Positions 1 to 6,617 are shown, counted from the stretch's first letter. The stretch is DNA of 13,144 nt from Salinirussus sp. (GCA_028275005.1 JAQCNN010000126.1:1-13144); one strand, 5' to 3'. Notes: generated by a model from the sequence alone, not told the origin. A program made the numbers and translations.

Positions 1-106
1 TATCATGCTGTTCCCGCTTGCGGTGTTGACCCGCCAGTTTGGCTTCGAACTGCCGGTCCACCGCGTCGTCAGCCGGCTGGGGTCGGCCTACGAGCGGGCC
101 ACCTGA
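1..106 (+). CDS. C-terminal fragment of an unidentified protein
   Basis: Reading in frame from base 2 gives 34 residues ending in SAYERAT and a TGA stop at 104-106. The fragment begins with a hydrophobic run (IMLFPLAVL) and continues with a mixed basic helix (RQFGFELPVHRVVSRLG). The rest of the gene lies left of the window. Codon use (third-position G/C) matches the neighbouring genes, which supports it being coding. The family cannot be recognised from this tail. psmB follows on the same strand after 67 bp and has its own TATA-like box, so the two are probably transcribed separately. Confidence 0.55.
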   Translation, partial: IMLFPLAVLTRQFGFELPVHRVVSRLGSAYERAT

Positions 107-142
107 GCGCCCAGCCACCCCCGGTTCCTGCGCTTCCGAAGG

Positions 143-148
143 TTATTA
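143..148 (+). promoter_or_regulatory. TATA-like box of psmB
   Basis: TTATTA is centred about 28 nt before the psmB ATG at 174, in an otherwise GC-rich stretch. This is the spacing expected for a leaderless haloarchaeal transcript. It also supports ATG 174 over the longer reading frame that opens at 39. Confidence 0.55.
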
Positions 149-173
149 CTCGCTGCCACCGCTAATAACGATA

Positions 174-902
174 ATGCAGGATAACGATATCACACCGCCG
201 CGTCACCCCGCCGCGGCAAAGTTCGACCACGGCCCTTACGAGCCCGAGCTGGAGTCGCTGCCCGCACAGGAGGGCGACCGCGAGCGAGACGACGGGACGG
301 TCAACAAGACCGGGACGACGACCATCGGCATCGCCGCCGACGACGGTGTCGTCGTGGCGACGGACATGCGTGCCTCGCTCGGCGGTCGTTTCGTCTCCAA
401 CAAGAACGTCCAGAAGGTCGAACAGATCCACCCGACCGCCGCGCTCACGCTCGTCGGCTCGGTCGGTGGCGCCCAGTCGTTCATTCGGACGCTGCGTGCC
501 GAGGCGAGTCTCTACGAGACCCGCCGGGACAAGCGGATGTCGATCAACGCGCTGGCGACGCTTGCCGGTAATTTCGCCCGCGGCGGCCCATTCCTCGCCA
601 TCAACCCCATCCTCGGTGGCGTCGACGACGAGGGCACCCACGTCTACAGCATCGACCCCGCCGGCGGCGTGATGGAGGACGACTACACCGTCACCGGCTC
701 CGGGCTGACCGTCGCCTACGGCACCCTCGAGGACCGCTACGAACCCGACATGAGCGCCGAGGAGGCCGTCGACGTGGCCGCCGCCGGTGTCTCCGCGGCC
801 GCCGAGCGCGACACCGGCTCGGGCAACGGCATCTACATCGCAAAGGTCACCGAGGAGGGCGTCGACATCTCCGACTACGACCTCGACGAGTTCGCGGACT
901 AG
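174..902 (+). CDS. psmB: 20S proteasome beta subunit (archaeal PsmB)
   Basis: This is the catalytic subunit of the 20S proteasome, an N-terminal nucleophile threonine protease. It forms the inner rings and works with PsmA rings and PAN-type ATPases in cytosolic protein turnover. The protein is 242 residues. A 47-residue acidic propeptide ends in KTG, and autocleavage before TTTIGI would expose Thr48 as Thr1. Asp64 (Asp17 in mature numbering) and Lys81 (equivalent to Lys33) complete the usual active site, and the late ERDTGSGNG segment matches the conserved Asp/Ser region. The frame is open back to base 39, but those 45 residues are Ser/Pro/Arg-rich, overlap the preceding gene's end and lie upstream of the TATA-like box, so ATG 174 was chosen. 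Many haloarchaea encode more than one beta subunit; which paralogue this is cannot be told from the window. Confidence 0.95.
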   Translation: MQDNDITPPRHPAAAKFDHGPYEPELESLPAQEGDRERDDGTVNKTGTTTIGIAADDGVVVATDMRASLGGRFVSNKNVQKVEQIHPTAALTLVGSVGGAQSFIRTLRAEASLYETRRDKRMSINALATLAGNFARGGPFLAINPILGGVDDEGTHVYSIDPAGGVMEDDYTVTGSGLTVAYGTLEDRYEPDMSAEEAVDVAAAGVSAAAERDTGSGNGIYIAKVTEEGVDISDYDLDEFAD

Positions 903-934
903 CCGACTCCCGCCTGACCTCTCGGCTCTGCACA

Positions 935-964
935 CCGGTCACGAGCCCTGGATCCGGTGACCGG
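935..964. repeat. 8-bp inverted repeat between psmB and glmM
   Basis: CCGGTCAC at 935-942 and its exact reverse complement GTGACCGG at 957-964 are separated by 14 nt. The pair lies 32 bp after the psmB stop and ends 12 bp before the glmM TATA-like box. It could be an mRNA stem at the end of psmB or a binding site upstream of glmM. No T-run follows it, so an intrinsic terminator is not supported. Confidence 0.4.
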
Positions 965-976
965 GAACCGCGGTGC

Positions 977-982
977 TATTTG
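977..982 (+). promoter_or_regulatory. TATA-like box of the phosphohexomutase gene
   Basis: TATTTG begins 28 nt before ATG 1005. The same GCTATTTG octamer stands at the same distance before cdd (3472-3479), which supports both as promoter elements of leaderless transcripts. Confidence 0.5.
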
Positions 983-1004
983 TGGCCCACCCCAAAAGAC
1001 CTGT

Positions 1005-2345
1005 ATGGACTTGTTCGGGACGGCAGGGATACGTGGACCGGTCACCGAGGTGACGCCCGAACTGGCGGTACGGGTCGGGCGGGCGGCCGCAACCGCCGCC
1101 GGAGGCGGGGAGTTCGTCGTCGCCCGTGACGGCCGCGAGACGGGCGAGGCGCTGGTCGCTGCCGTCACCGCCGGCCTGCTCGCCGGCGGGGCCGACGTGA
1201 GGCGCGCGGGGGTGCTCCCGACGCCGGCACTCGCCGACGCCTCCCGCGGGCGCCACGGCGTGATGGTGACGGCGTCACACAACCCGCCGGCGGACAACGG
1301 GCTGAAGCTGTTTGCCGACGGTGTCGAGTACGACCGGGACGCGGAGCGAACCGTCGAACAGCGGGTCGACGCCCCGGGCGCCGACTGGGACCGCTGGGGC
1401 GGCACCGAGCGCGTCGATGTCCTCGACGCGTACCGTGGCGCCGTCACCGACTACGCCGCCGAGTACGGGGCCGACGCCGACGGTCTGACGGTGGCTGTCG
1501 ACTGCGGCAACGGGGTGGCGAGTCTCGCGACCCCACAGGTGTTGACCGGGCTCGGCGCCGAGGTGCGGGCGCTGAACGCTACTGTCGACGGGCACTTTCC
1601 CGCCCGCCAGTCCAAGCCGACCCCGGAGAGCCTCGCGGACCTGCGGGCCTTCGTCGCCGACGGCGCGGACCTGGGGGTCGGTCATGACGGCGACGCCGAC
1701 CGGGTCGTGGTCGTCGACGGCGACGGCGACGTCGTCCACGAGGACACGGTCCTTGCCATCCTCGCCGAGCACTACACCCGGGCCAGCGACGCCGCCGACC
1801 CCGTGGTCGTGACGACCCCGAACGCCTCGGGCCGGGTCGACGAGCGCGTGCAGGACGCGGGCGGGCGCGTCGAGCGTGTCCGACTCGGCGCCCTCCACGA
1901 GGGGGTCGCAGCCGTCCGTGCCGACGGTGCCGAGCGGACAGCGGTCACCTTCGCCGCCGAGCCCTGGAAACACATCCACCCCGGGCTCGGCGGCTGGATC
2001 GACGGCGTCGCCTCCGCGGCCGTCCTTACCCGGCTGGTCGCCGCCGAGGGGCTGGACACACTCCGGGCGTCGGTGACCGAGCGACCCTACCGGAAGCTGT
2101 CGGTCCCCTGCCCGGACGACCGGAAGGCCGCGGCGATGGCCGCACTGACGGAGACTCTGCCCGGGACGTTCCCGGAGGCGAGTGTCGACACCGACCACGG
2201 GGTCAGGCTCGACCTGCCAGACGGCTCGTGGACGCTCGTCAGACCCAGCGGGACCGAACCCTACGTCAGGATATACGCCGAGAGCGAGGATGTCGACGCG
2301 CTCGTGGCGACCGTCCGGGAGTGTGTCGAGGCAGCCACCGAGTGA
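1005..2345 (+). CDS. glmM: Phosphoglucosamine mutase / phosphohexomutase family protein
   Basis: A 446-residue member of the alpha-D-phosphohexomutase superfamily, which moves phosphate between C1 and C6 of a hexose phosphate. Such a step is needed to make UDP-GlcNAc or related sugar nucleotides. It shows an N-terminal MDLFGTAGIRG, the phosphoserine loop TASHNP with active-site Ser91, the Mg-binding loop DGDADR (228-233) and the phosphate-binding loop PSGTEP (414-419). Length and domain order are normal for the family. The sugar-specificity loop is atypical: where GEx(S/N)GH would be expected there is AEPWKHIHPGLGGWIDG (about 318-334), so substrate assignment is uncertain. ATG 1005 is preferred over the upstream GTG at 957 because the family signature starts there and the TATA-like box fits. 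Phosphoglucomutase or phosphomannomutase activity is the alternative. Confidence 0.85.
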   Translation: MDLFGTAGIRGPVTEVTPELAVRVGRAAATAAGGGEFVVARDGRETGEALVAAVTAGLLAGGADVRRAGVLPTPALADASRGRHGVMVTASHNPPADNGLKLFADGVEYDRDAERTVEQRVDAPGADWDRWGGTERVDVLDAYRGAVTDYAAEYGADADGLTVAVDCGNGVASLATPQVLTGLGAEVRALNATVDGHFPARQSKPTPESLADLRAFVADGADLGVGHDGDADRVVVVDGDGDVVHEDTVLAILAEHYTRASDAADPVVVTTPNASGRVDERVQDAGGRVERVRLGALHEGVAAVRADGAERTAVTFAAEPWKHIHPGLGGWIDGVASAAVLTRLVAAEGLDTLRASVTERPYRKLSVPCPDDRKAAAMAALTETLPGTFPEASVDTDHGVRLDLPDGSWTLVRPSGTEPYVRIYAESEDVDALVATVRECVEAATE

Positions 2346-3398
2346 TCAGAGCCCGCTGACGAAGATGGTGACCCACTGTGAGAGGTCCTCCTGTTCGGTG
2401 ACCTCGACGCTCGTGACCCACTTGACCCACTGAAACCCCCGCCGGCCTGGCGCGACCAGCCGCAGCGGGGCGCCGTGGCCGTGGGTCAGCGGGTCGCCGT
2501 CGACGTGGGTGGCCAGCAGACACTCCCGGGCCTCCTCCACCGGAACGGACCACTTGTAGCCGGTCACGGAGCGAAAGCGAACCCACTCCCCCTCGGAGGC
2601 GGGGGTCGAACGGTCGAGCAGGTCACCGACGCTGACCCCCTGCCACTCGCGCTCGGCGTACCAGCCACTCGTGCAGTCGAGCACCGCCGTCTGTGCCTCA
2701 CTCGCCCCGTCGAGCAGCTGGTCGTAGCTGTAGCTCGCCGGTGACTCGACCGCGCCACCCACGGAGAGCTGCCAGCTGTCGGTGTCGACGGGCTCGGGGT
2801 CGTCGGCGACCCAGGAGGTGACGGGAAAGCCGTTGCCCGCGCCGCCGGCCGCCTTCGAGCCGGTGAACCGCCGGCCGGCCCCGGCCAGCGCCTGCTGGAG
2901 TCGCCAGAGGACTGTCCCGCCGGCCAGCAGGGCGCCGAACTGGAGGGCGCTGCGCCGACCCTCCCGCTCGACCTCGGCCCGGCGGGGCCACCGGAAGCGG
3001 TGCCGGAAGTGCCACAGCAACACCGGGACGACTAGCACCCCCAGTAACATATGCACCGTGAGGAGGGTGAAGGGGCCAACCCAGACCAGGCCGGCAACGA
3101 CCCAGTAGACGCCGGTGACGAGCGCGGCGAGTGCGAGGGCGGCGAGGAGTACCGAGACGGGAGTTCCCCGGTCCCAGGCGCTCGACCGGGTTAGTCGGGG
3201 CCGGACCCGCCGGAGCTTGAACCCCACCAGAACGGCGAGGACGAGCCCGCCGACCGAGTGGAGGACAAACAGCCACGCACCCCCCGCGGTGCCGGTCACC
3301 AGACTCACGAGTCCCGTGACGACCAGCGCCGTGACCGAGACGAGAATGCCCCAGTCGACGAGGCTCGCGGGCGGTTCGAGGCGGGACCGCTGCGCCAT
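2346..3398 (-). CDS. Membrane-anchored molybdopterin oxidoreductase (sulfite oxidase/MsrP fold) with N-terminal cytochrome-b-like domain
   Basis: A 350-residue protein of two parts. Residues 13-130 hold four hydrophobic helices (about 13-35, 41-60, 80-102, 108-130) with His47, His116 and His130 placed as possible haem ligands. This resembles the membrane subunit MsrQ/YedZ or other small b-type cytochromes. A twin-arginine motif (RRSAL, Arg148-Arg149) precedes a short fifth hydrophobic segment (about 151-165). Residues about 190-350 form an oxidoreductase molybdopterin-binding domain of the sulfite-oxidase family, with Cys242 (LDCTSGW) as the likely Mo ligand and HGHGAPLRLV and FQWVKWV as further family segments. 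The expected role is a quinol-linked molybdoenzyme on the outer face of the membrane; the substrate is unknown. ATG 3398 is chosen over 3449 because the extra 17 residues lack conserved character. A weak AATCAA box (3423-3428) lies about 27 nt upstream. The stop abuts that of the convergent mutase gene. Confidence 0.85.
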   Translation of the reverse strand: MAQRSRLEPPASLVDWGILVSVTALVVTGLVSLVTGTAGGAWLFVLHSVGGLVLAVLVGFKLRRVRPRLTRSSAWDRGTPVSVLLAALALAALVTGVYWVVAGLVWVGPFTLLTVHMLLGVLVVPVLLWHFRHRFRWPRRAEVEREGRRSALQFGALLAGGTVLWRLQQALAGAGRRFTGSKAAGGAGNGFPVTSWVADDPEPVDTDSWQLSVGGAVESPASYSYDQLLDGASEAQTAVLDCTSGWYAEREWQGVSVGDLLDRSTPASEGEWVRFRSVTGYKWSVPVEEARECLLATHVDGDPLTHGHGAPLRLVAPGRRGFQWVKWVTSVEVTEQEDLSQWVTIFVSGL

Positions 3399-3473
3399 AC
3401 CTTCCGTAAGACCTGGACGCCCTTGATTCGTTGGACAGGGGGCGGTCACGACACGGTCTCACAGGGCGGTGGC

Positions 3474-3479
3474 TATTTG
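3474..3479 (+). promoter_or_regulatory. TATA-like box of the cdd-udp operon
   Basis: TATTTG begins 29 nt before the cdd ATG at 3503. It lies in the 104-bp divergent gap with the molybdoprotein gene. The position fits a leaderless mRNA and supports ATG 3503 over the longer open frame from 3431. Confidence 0.5.
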
Positions 3480-3502
3480 ACCGGCCGGCCCCACAACCGG
3501 CC

Positions 3503-3889
3503 ATGCAGGAGCTGCTCGCCGCGGCACGGGAGGCCTACGAGGCTGCGTACGTCCCTTACTCGGAGTACGCGGTCGGGGCCGCGCTCCGGGCGGACGACGG
3601 CACCGTCTACACGGGCTGTAACGTCGAGAACGCAAACTACTCGAACAGTCTCCACGCCGAGGAGGTCGCTATCGGGAGCGCGGTCGCCGACGGCCACCGC
3701 TCCTTCGAGGCGCTTGCTGTGAGTTCGGCTGCCCGCGACGGTGTCACCCCCTGTGGTATGTGCCGGCAGACCCTCGCGGAGTTCTGTGACGAGGACCTCG
3801 TGGTCGTCTGTGACGGTGACGACCCCACCAGACACCGGCTCGGCGACCTCCTCCCCGACACCATCACCCGCGAGCACCTCGACAGATGA
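3503..3889 (+). CDS. cdd: Cytidine deaminase
   Basis: Hydrolytic deamination of cytidine and deoxycytidine to uridine and deoxyuridine, in pyrimidine salvage. The 128-residue length fits the small, tetrameric class. CNVENANYS (39-47) is the nucleoside-binding segment. HAE (51-53) supplies one zinc ligand and the catalytic Glu53, and PCGMC (83-87) supplies Cys84 and Cys87. The first zinc ligand is His, as in the large dimeric enzymes, rather than the Cys usual in small tetrameric ones. The stop codon overlaps the udp start (ATGA at 3886-3889), so the two are almost certainly co-transcribed and translationally coupled: the deaminase product uridine is the substrate of the next enzyme. Confidence 0.95.
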   Translation: MQELLAAAREAYEAAYVPYSEYAVGAALRADDGTVYTGCNVENANYSNSLHAEEVAIGSAVADGHRSFEALAVSSAARDGVTPCGMCRQTLAEFCDEDLVVVCDGDDPTRHRLGDLLPDTITREHLDR

Positions 3890-4728
3890 GTGGGGAGAGC
3901 CACGACGACACCGACGACGAGGTCGGTGAGGCCGAAACCCAGTACCACCTGGAGGTCGGGGACGACGAGGTTGCCGACGCGGTCCTCCTCCCCGGTGACC
4001 CCGAGCGGGTCGAGACGGTCACCGACGAGTGGGACGAGGCGACGGTCGTCGCCGACCACCGCGAGTACCGGACGGCCACCGGCACCGACGACGGGACGCC
4101 GATATCGGTCACGTCGACGGGGATCGGCTCGCCCTCCGCGGCCATCGCGGTCGAGGAGTTGGCCCGCGTCGGCGCGGACACCCTCATCCGTGTGGGGTCG
4201 TGTGGCGGGATCCAGCCCGAGACCGACATCGGTGACCTCGTGATCACGAGCGGGGCGGTCCGCCAGGAGGGCACGAGCGCGGAGTACATCCGCGGGGACT
4301 ACCCGGCTGTGGCGGACCACGCGGTCGTCGCCGCCCTCGTCGCGGCGGCCGAGCGACTGGACTACGACTACCACGTCGGCCTCACAGCCTCGACGGACTC
4401 CTTCTACGCCGGTCAGAGCCGCGACGGCTTCGAGGGCTTTCGCGCCCGGGGCAGCGAGGACGACATCGAGGAACTCGTCGCGGCCGGCGTCCTGAACTTC
4501 GAGATGGAGGCAAGCGCGCTCCTCACCCTCGCGAACATCTACGGGCTCCGGGCCGGCGCGGTCTGTACGGTCTACGCCGACCGCACCACGGGTGAGTTCC
4601 GTGTCGAGGGTGAACGCCGTGCTGTCCGCACCGCGACTCTGGCGGTCTCACTGCTTGCGGCTATGGACGAGCGCGTCGAGGAATCAGGCGCCGACGCCTG
4701 GCATGCGGGGCTCGGCATCGACAGTTGA
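3886..4728 (+). CDS. udp: Uridine phosphorylase
   Basis: A 280-residue NP-I family nucleoside phosphorylase that cleaves uridine with phosphate to uracil and ribose-1-phosphate. GDPER (37-41) and RVGSCGG (102-108) form the phosphate-binding region. DSFYAGQSR (171-179) carries Gln177 and Arg179, the pair that recognises the uracil ring in uridine phosphorylases, and NFEMEAS (204-210) is the ribose-binding segment. These residues favour uridine over purine nucleosides. The N-terminal 20 residues are a haloarchaeal acidic extension. The gene starts inside the cdd stop codon (ATGA), with no evident Shine-Dalgarno sequence, pointing to termination-reinitiation. Ribose-1-phosphate could enter the haloarchaeal pentose-bisphosphate route; that is inference, since none of those genes is here. 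Confidence 0.93.
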   Translation: MSGESHDDTDDEVGEAETQYHLEVGDDEVADAVLLPGDPERVETVTDEWDEATVVADHREYRTATGTDDGTPISVTSTGIGSPSAAIAVEELARVGADTLIRVGSCGGIQPETDIGDLVITSGAVRQEGTSAEYIRGDYPAVADHAVVAALVAAAERLDYDYHVGLTASTDSFYAGQSRDGFEGFRARGSEDDIEELVAAGVLNFEMEASALLTLANIYGLRAGAVCTVYADRTTGEFRVEGERRAVRTATLAVSLLAAMDERVEESGADAWHAGLGIDS

Positions 4729-4744
4729 AACATGCAGACATCCG

Positions 4745-4759
4745 CGCGCCGCAGGCGCG
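4745..4759. repeat. 6-bp inverted repeat in the udp/ndh convergent gap
   Basis: CGCGCC (4745-4750) and GGCGCG (4754-4759) are perfect complements around a GCA loop. They lie in the 63-bp gap between the 3' ends of udp and ndh. It could act as an mRNA 3' stem for either gene, but a stem this short can arise by chance in GC-rich DNA. Confidence 0.35.
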
Positions 4760-4779
4760 AGTGCGAGACCCGACGCAGC

Positions 4780-4784
4780 AAAAA
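4780..4784 (-). terminator. Possible T-tract terminator of ndh
   Basis: Read on the minus strand, a run of five T begins 8 nt after the ndh TAG stop, and the hairpin at 4745-4759 follows it. Archaeal termination commonly uses short T-tracts without a preceding stem. No comparable T-run follows udp on the plus strand. Confidence 0.4.
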
Positions 4785-4791
4785 GTGGCGG

Positions 4792-5958
4792 CTACATATC
4801 CGACCAGGCTGACAGCGCCCGGCCGGTGGAGGAGACGTCGCGGATCCAGCGTGCGGCGATGGCCTTCTTCAGGAACTTCGCGGGAAAGCCCCCGAACGTA
4901 TCGACGAAGGGGACGATGAAGATGTCGTGGGCAACGGCGGACTCGCCGACCGAGACGACCGTCCCCTTGTCCTTGTGTGTCCACTTCGTGAGCGGCTGGT
5001 CCCGGACGGCGTGGGCGATGTTCCGGCCGGCCACCTCGGCGGCCTGCCAGGCGGCCTGGGCGGTCGGCGGGGCTTCCTGCTCGCCGGGTTGGTCCACCAG
5101 CGCCGCGTCGCCGAGTGCGAACACCCGCTCGTCATCGGTCTGGAAGTCCTGTTCGGCGTAGAACCGGTGTGAACGGTCGTCCTTGTCGACCGCGCAGTTC
5201 TCCGCGGCCTCCCGGCCGGTGATCCCGCCGGTCCAGACCAACACGTCGTAAGGGAGTTGGGTGTCCTCGCCGACGTAGACGGTGTCCTCGTCGACCTCGC
5301 TGATGAACCCGCCGGTCATGATGTTGACGTCCCGGGCCTCTAGCCGCCTGCGCAGGGCGGTCTGGATGCCGGGGTCGTTGCCGGGGAAGACCTCCTCGAG
5401 ACCCTCGACGAGGTGAACGTCGACCGGGGCACCGTGCTCGTCGCGGTACTCCGCGACCTCGCCGGCGGTCTGGATGCCAGAGAGACCGGCGCCGCCGACG
5501 ACGACCTGAGCCGGGTCGCTGGGGGTTGCCGCCTCCGCAGCCTCCGTCAGGTCCTCGTGGATCCCCAGTGCATCGTCGAGACACTTGAGGGTGTGAGCGT
5601 GTTCCTCGAGCCCGTCGATCCCGAAGAATGCGGTCCGCGAGCCGATGGCCACGAGGACGTAGTCGTAGTCGAGTGTCGTCTCGTCCTCGAGGTGGACGGT
5701 CCGGTCGTCGACGTCGACGTCGGCCACCTGTGCCTGAATAAACTCGGTGTCCGGAGCCTTGATCTCCTCGATAGGGATGGTCACTTCCTCCTTTACAGTC
5801 GGGTCACGGATACAGCGGTGAGACTCGTGGAGAACGAGGTGATGGCCGACGTCCGACACCCAGGTGATGTCGGCCTCGCCGTTGAGTGTGGACTGGAGGC
5901 TCTTGATGGCCCCAGCCCCGCCATACCCCGAGCCGAGCACGACGACCTGTTCTGCCAT
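4792..5958 (-). CDS. ndh: Type II NADH dehydrogenase (NDH-2 family FAD oxidoreductase)
   Basis: Single-subunit, non-proton-pumping NADH:quinone oxidoreductase on the cytoplasmic membrane face. The 388-residue protein has an N-terminal dinucleotide fold with GSGYGGAG (9-16) for FAD, a second nucleotide fold with GGAGLSG (155-161) for NADH, and the FAD-closing FALGDAA (280-286). AQAAWQ (300-305) matches the AQxAxQ quinone-site motif of NDH-2. The C-terminal 40 residues include an amphipathic, partly basic stretch (PAKFLKKAIAARWIR) likely to dock on the membrane. ATG 5958 is used because the Rossmann motif follows directly; the frame opens 15 residues earlier with no conserved sequence. The winged-helix regulator gene ends 95 bp upstream on the same strand. 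Sulfide:quinone reductase is the nearest alternative, but its characteristic cysteines are not evident. Confidence 0.85.
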   Translation of the reverse strand: MAEQVVVLGSGYGGAGAIKSLQSTLNGEADITWVSDVGHHLVLHESHRCIRDPTVKEEVTIPIEEIKAPDTEFIQAQVADVDVDDRTVHLEDETTLDYDYVLVAIGSRTAFFGIDGLEEHAHTLKCLDDALGIHEDLTEAAEAATPSDPAQVVVGGAGLSGIQTAGEVAEYRDEHGAPVDVHLVEGLEEVFPGNDPGIQTALRRRLEARDVNIMTGGFISEVDEDTVYVGEDTQLPYDVLVWTGGITGREAAENCAVDKDDRSHRFYAEQDFQTDDERVFALGDAALVDQPGEQEAPPTAQAAWQAAEVAGRNIAHAVRDQPLTKWTHKDKGTVVSVGESAVAHDIFIVPFVDTFGGFPAKFLKKAIAARWIRDVSSTGRALSAWSDM

Positions 5959-5980
5959 ACTGATGTCTCGTGGTGTGGCG

Positions 5981-5987
5981 ATACAAA
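5981..5987 (-). promoter_or_regulatory. TATA-like box of ndh
   Basis: TTTGTAT on the minus strand is centred 26 nt before ATG 5958, within the 95-bp gap after the regulator gene. ndh therefore appears to have its own leaderless promoter, even if read-through from the regulator also occurs. Confidence 0.5.
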
Positions 5988-6053
5988 CCCTACGGAATCC
6001 CAACCCCGGGTGGCGTGGTACCGACCCACGCGCGGTTCCGGTCTGACACCCCC

Positions 6054-6587
6054 TCAGTGGGCGGGCTCCTCGACAGGCGCCTGCATGTCGTCGATCGTCA
6101 GGATGAGCACGTTGTTGGTGTCGTCTTTCCCCTCGAGGGTGCCGATGATCTGTAGCTTCGAGAGCGGTGTCGGGCCGACCGTCACCTTATCGCTCTCGTG
6201 GAAGTTCCCGACGGGGCCCCGGAGCTTGATCTCCGCGCGGCAGGCCTCGGGGTGGTGGACACTCGTCAGGTCGATCTCCTCGACGTTTGCCTCCGGGACG
6301 AGGTCGCCGTTGTGAAAGAGCGGGACGTCCGCGGCGTGGTCGAGGTCCTGGATCTGCAGGGCGTCGTAGGCCTTTGCTGTCGGCTTGTAGCCACCTTTTG
6401 GGCCTGGTACCCCCTCGACCAGCTGGAGGGCCTTCAGACTCTGCATCTGGTTGCGGATCGTCCCGGGGTTGCGGTTGACCTGGTCGGCGATCGCCTCACC
6501 CTTTACCGCGGTCTCGTCGTCCTGGTAGAGATTGACAAGCTCCTGGAGGATGTTCTGTTGGCTCGGCGTGAGTTCGATGGATGACAT
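6054..6587 (-). CDS. Winged-helix DNA-binding transcriptional regulator
   Basis: A 177-residue protein, presumably a cytosolic transcription factor. Residues about 5-75 form a winged helix-turn-helix: helices around LTPSQQNILQELVNL and GEAIADQVN, a recognition helix NPGTIRNQMQSLKAL (40-54) and a wing VPGPKGGYKPT (60-70). This resembles domains auto-annotated as Rrf2- or TrmB-like in haloarchaea. Residues 85-177 are predicted beta-rich and carry SSV-type turns with two notable stretches: HHPEAC (111-116), holding the only cysteine, and VTVGPTPLSKL followed by GKDDTNN (135-159). I do not recognise that effector domain. ATG 6587 is selected from the TATA-like box; the frame is open for another 62 residues upstream but is low-complexity. 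Its targets are unknown; ndh, the divergent epimerase gene, or autoregulation are the positional candidates. Confidence 0.8.
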   Translation of the reverse strand: MSSIELTPSQQNILQELVNLYQDDETAVKGEAIADQVNRNPGTIRNQMQSLKALQLVEGVPGPKGGYKPTAKAYDALQIQDLDHAADVPLFHNGDLVPEANVEEIDLTSVHHPEACRAEIKLRGPVGNFHESDKVTVGPTPLSKLQIIGTLEGKDDTNNVLILTIDDMQAPVEEPAH

Positions 6588-6612
6588 GACGTACTGTTCG
6601 CTGCTTGTTTCC

Positions 6613-6617
6613 TTAAA
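6613..6617 (-). promoter_or_regulatory. TATA-like box of the winged-helix regulator
   Basis: On the minus strand this reads as part of GTTTAAGG, centred about 28 nt before ATG 6587. It is one of the best TATA matches in the window and fixes the start of the regulator. Confidence 0.6.

Noticed and set aside
39..173. N-terminal extension of psmB
   Set aside because: It overlaps the end of the preceding gene, is not acidic like the rest, and lies across the TATA-like box. The known propeptide length fits ATG 174.
162..935. 257-codon open frame on the minus strand opposite psmB
   Set aside because: A shadow of psmB, with repetitive Val/Gly/Asp composition, no promoter and no motif.
1275..2198. 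307-codon open frame on the minus strand opposite the phosphohexomutase gene
   Set aside because: Antisense to a gene with intact catalytic loops. The translation is low in acidic residues and has no recognisable domain. It is open only because stop codons are rare at this GC content.
5413..6315. 300-codon plus-strand frame across ndh, the gap and the regulator
   Set aside because: It runs antisense through two recognised genes and an intergenic gap without any conserved sequence.
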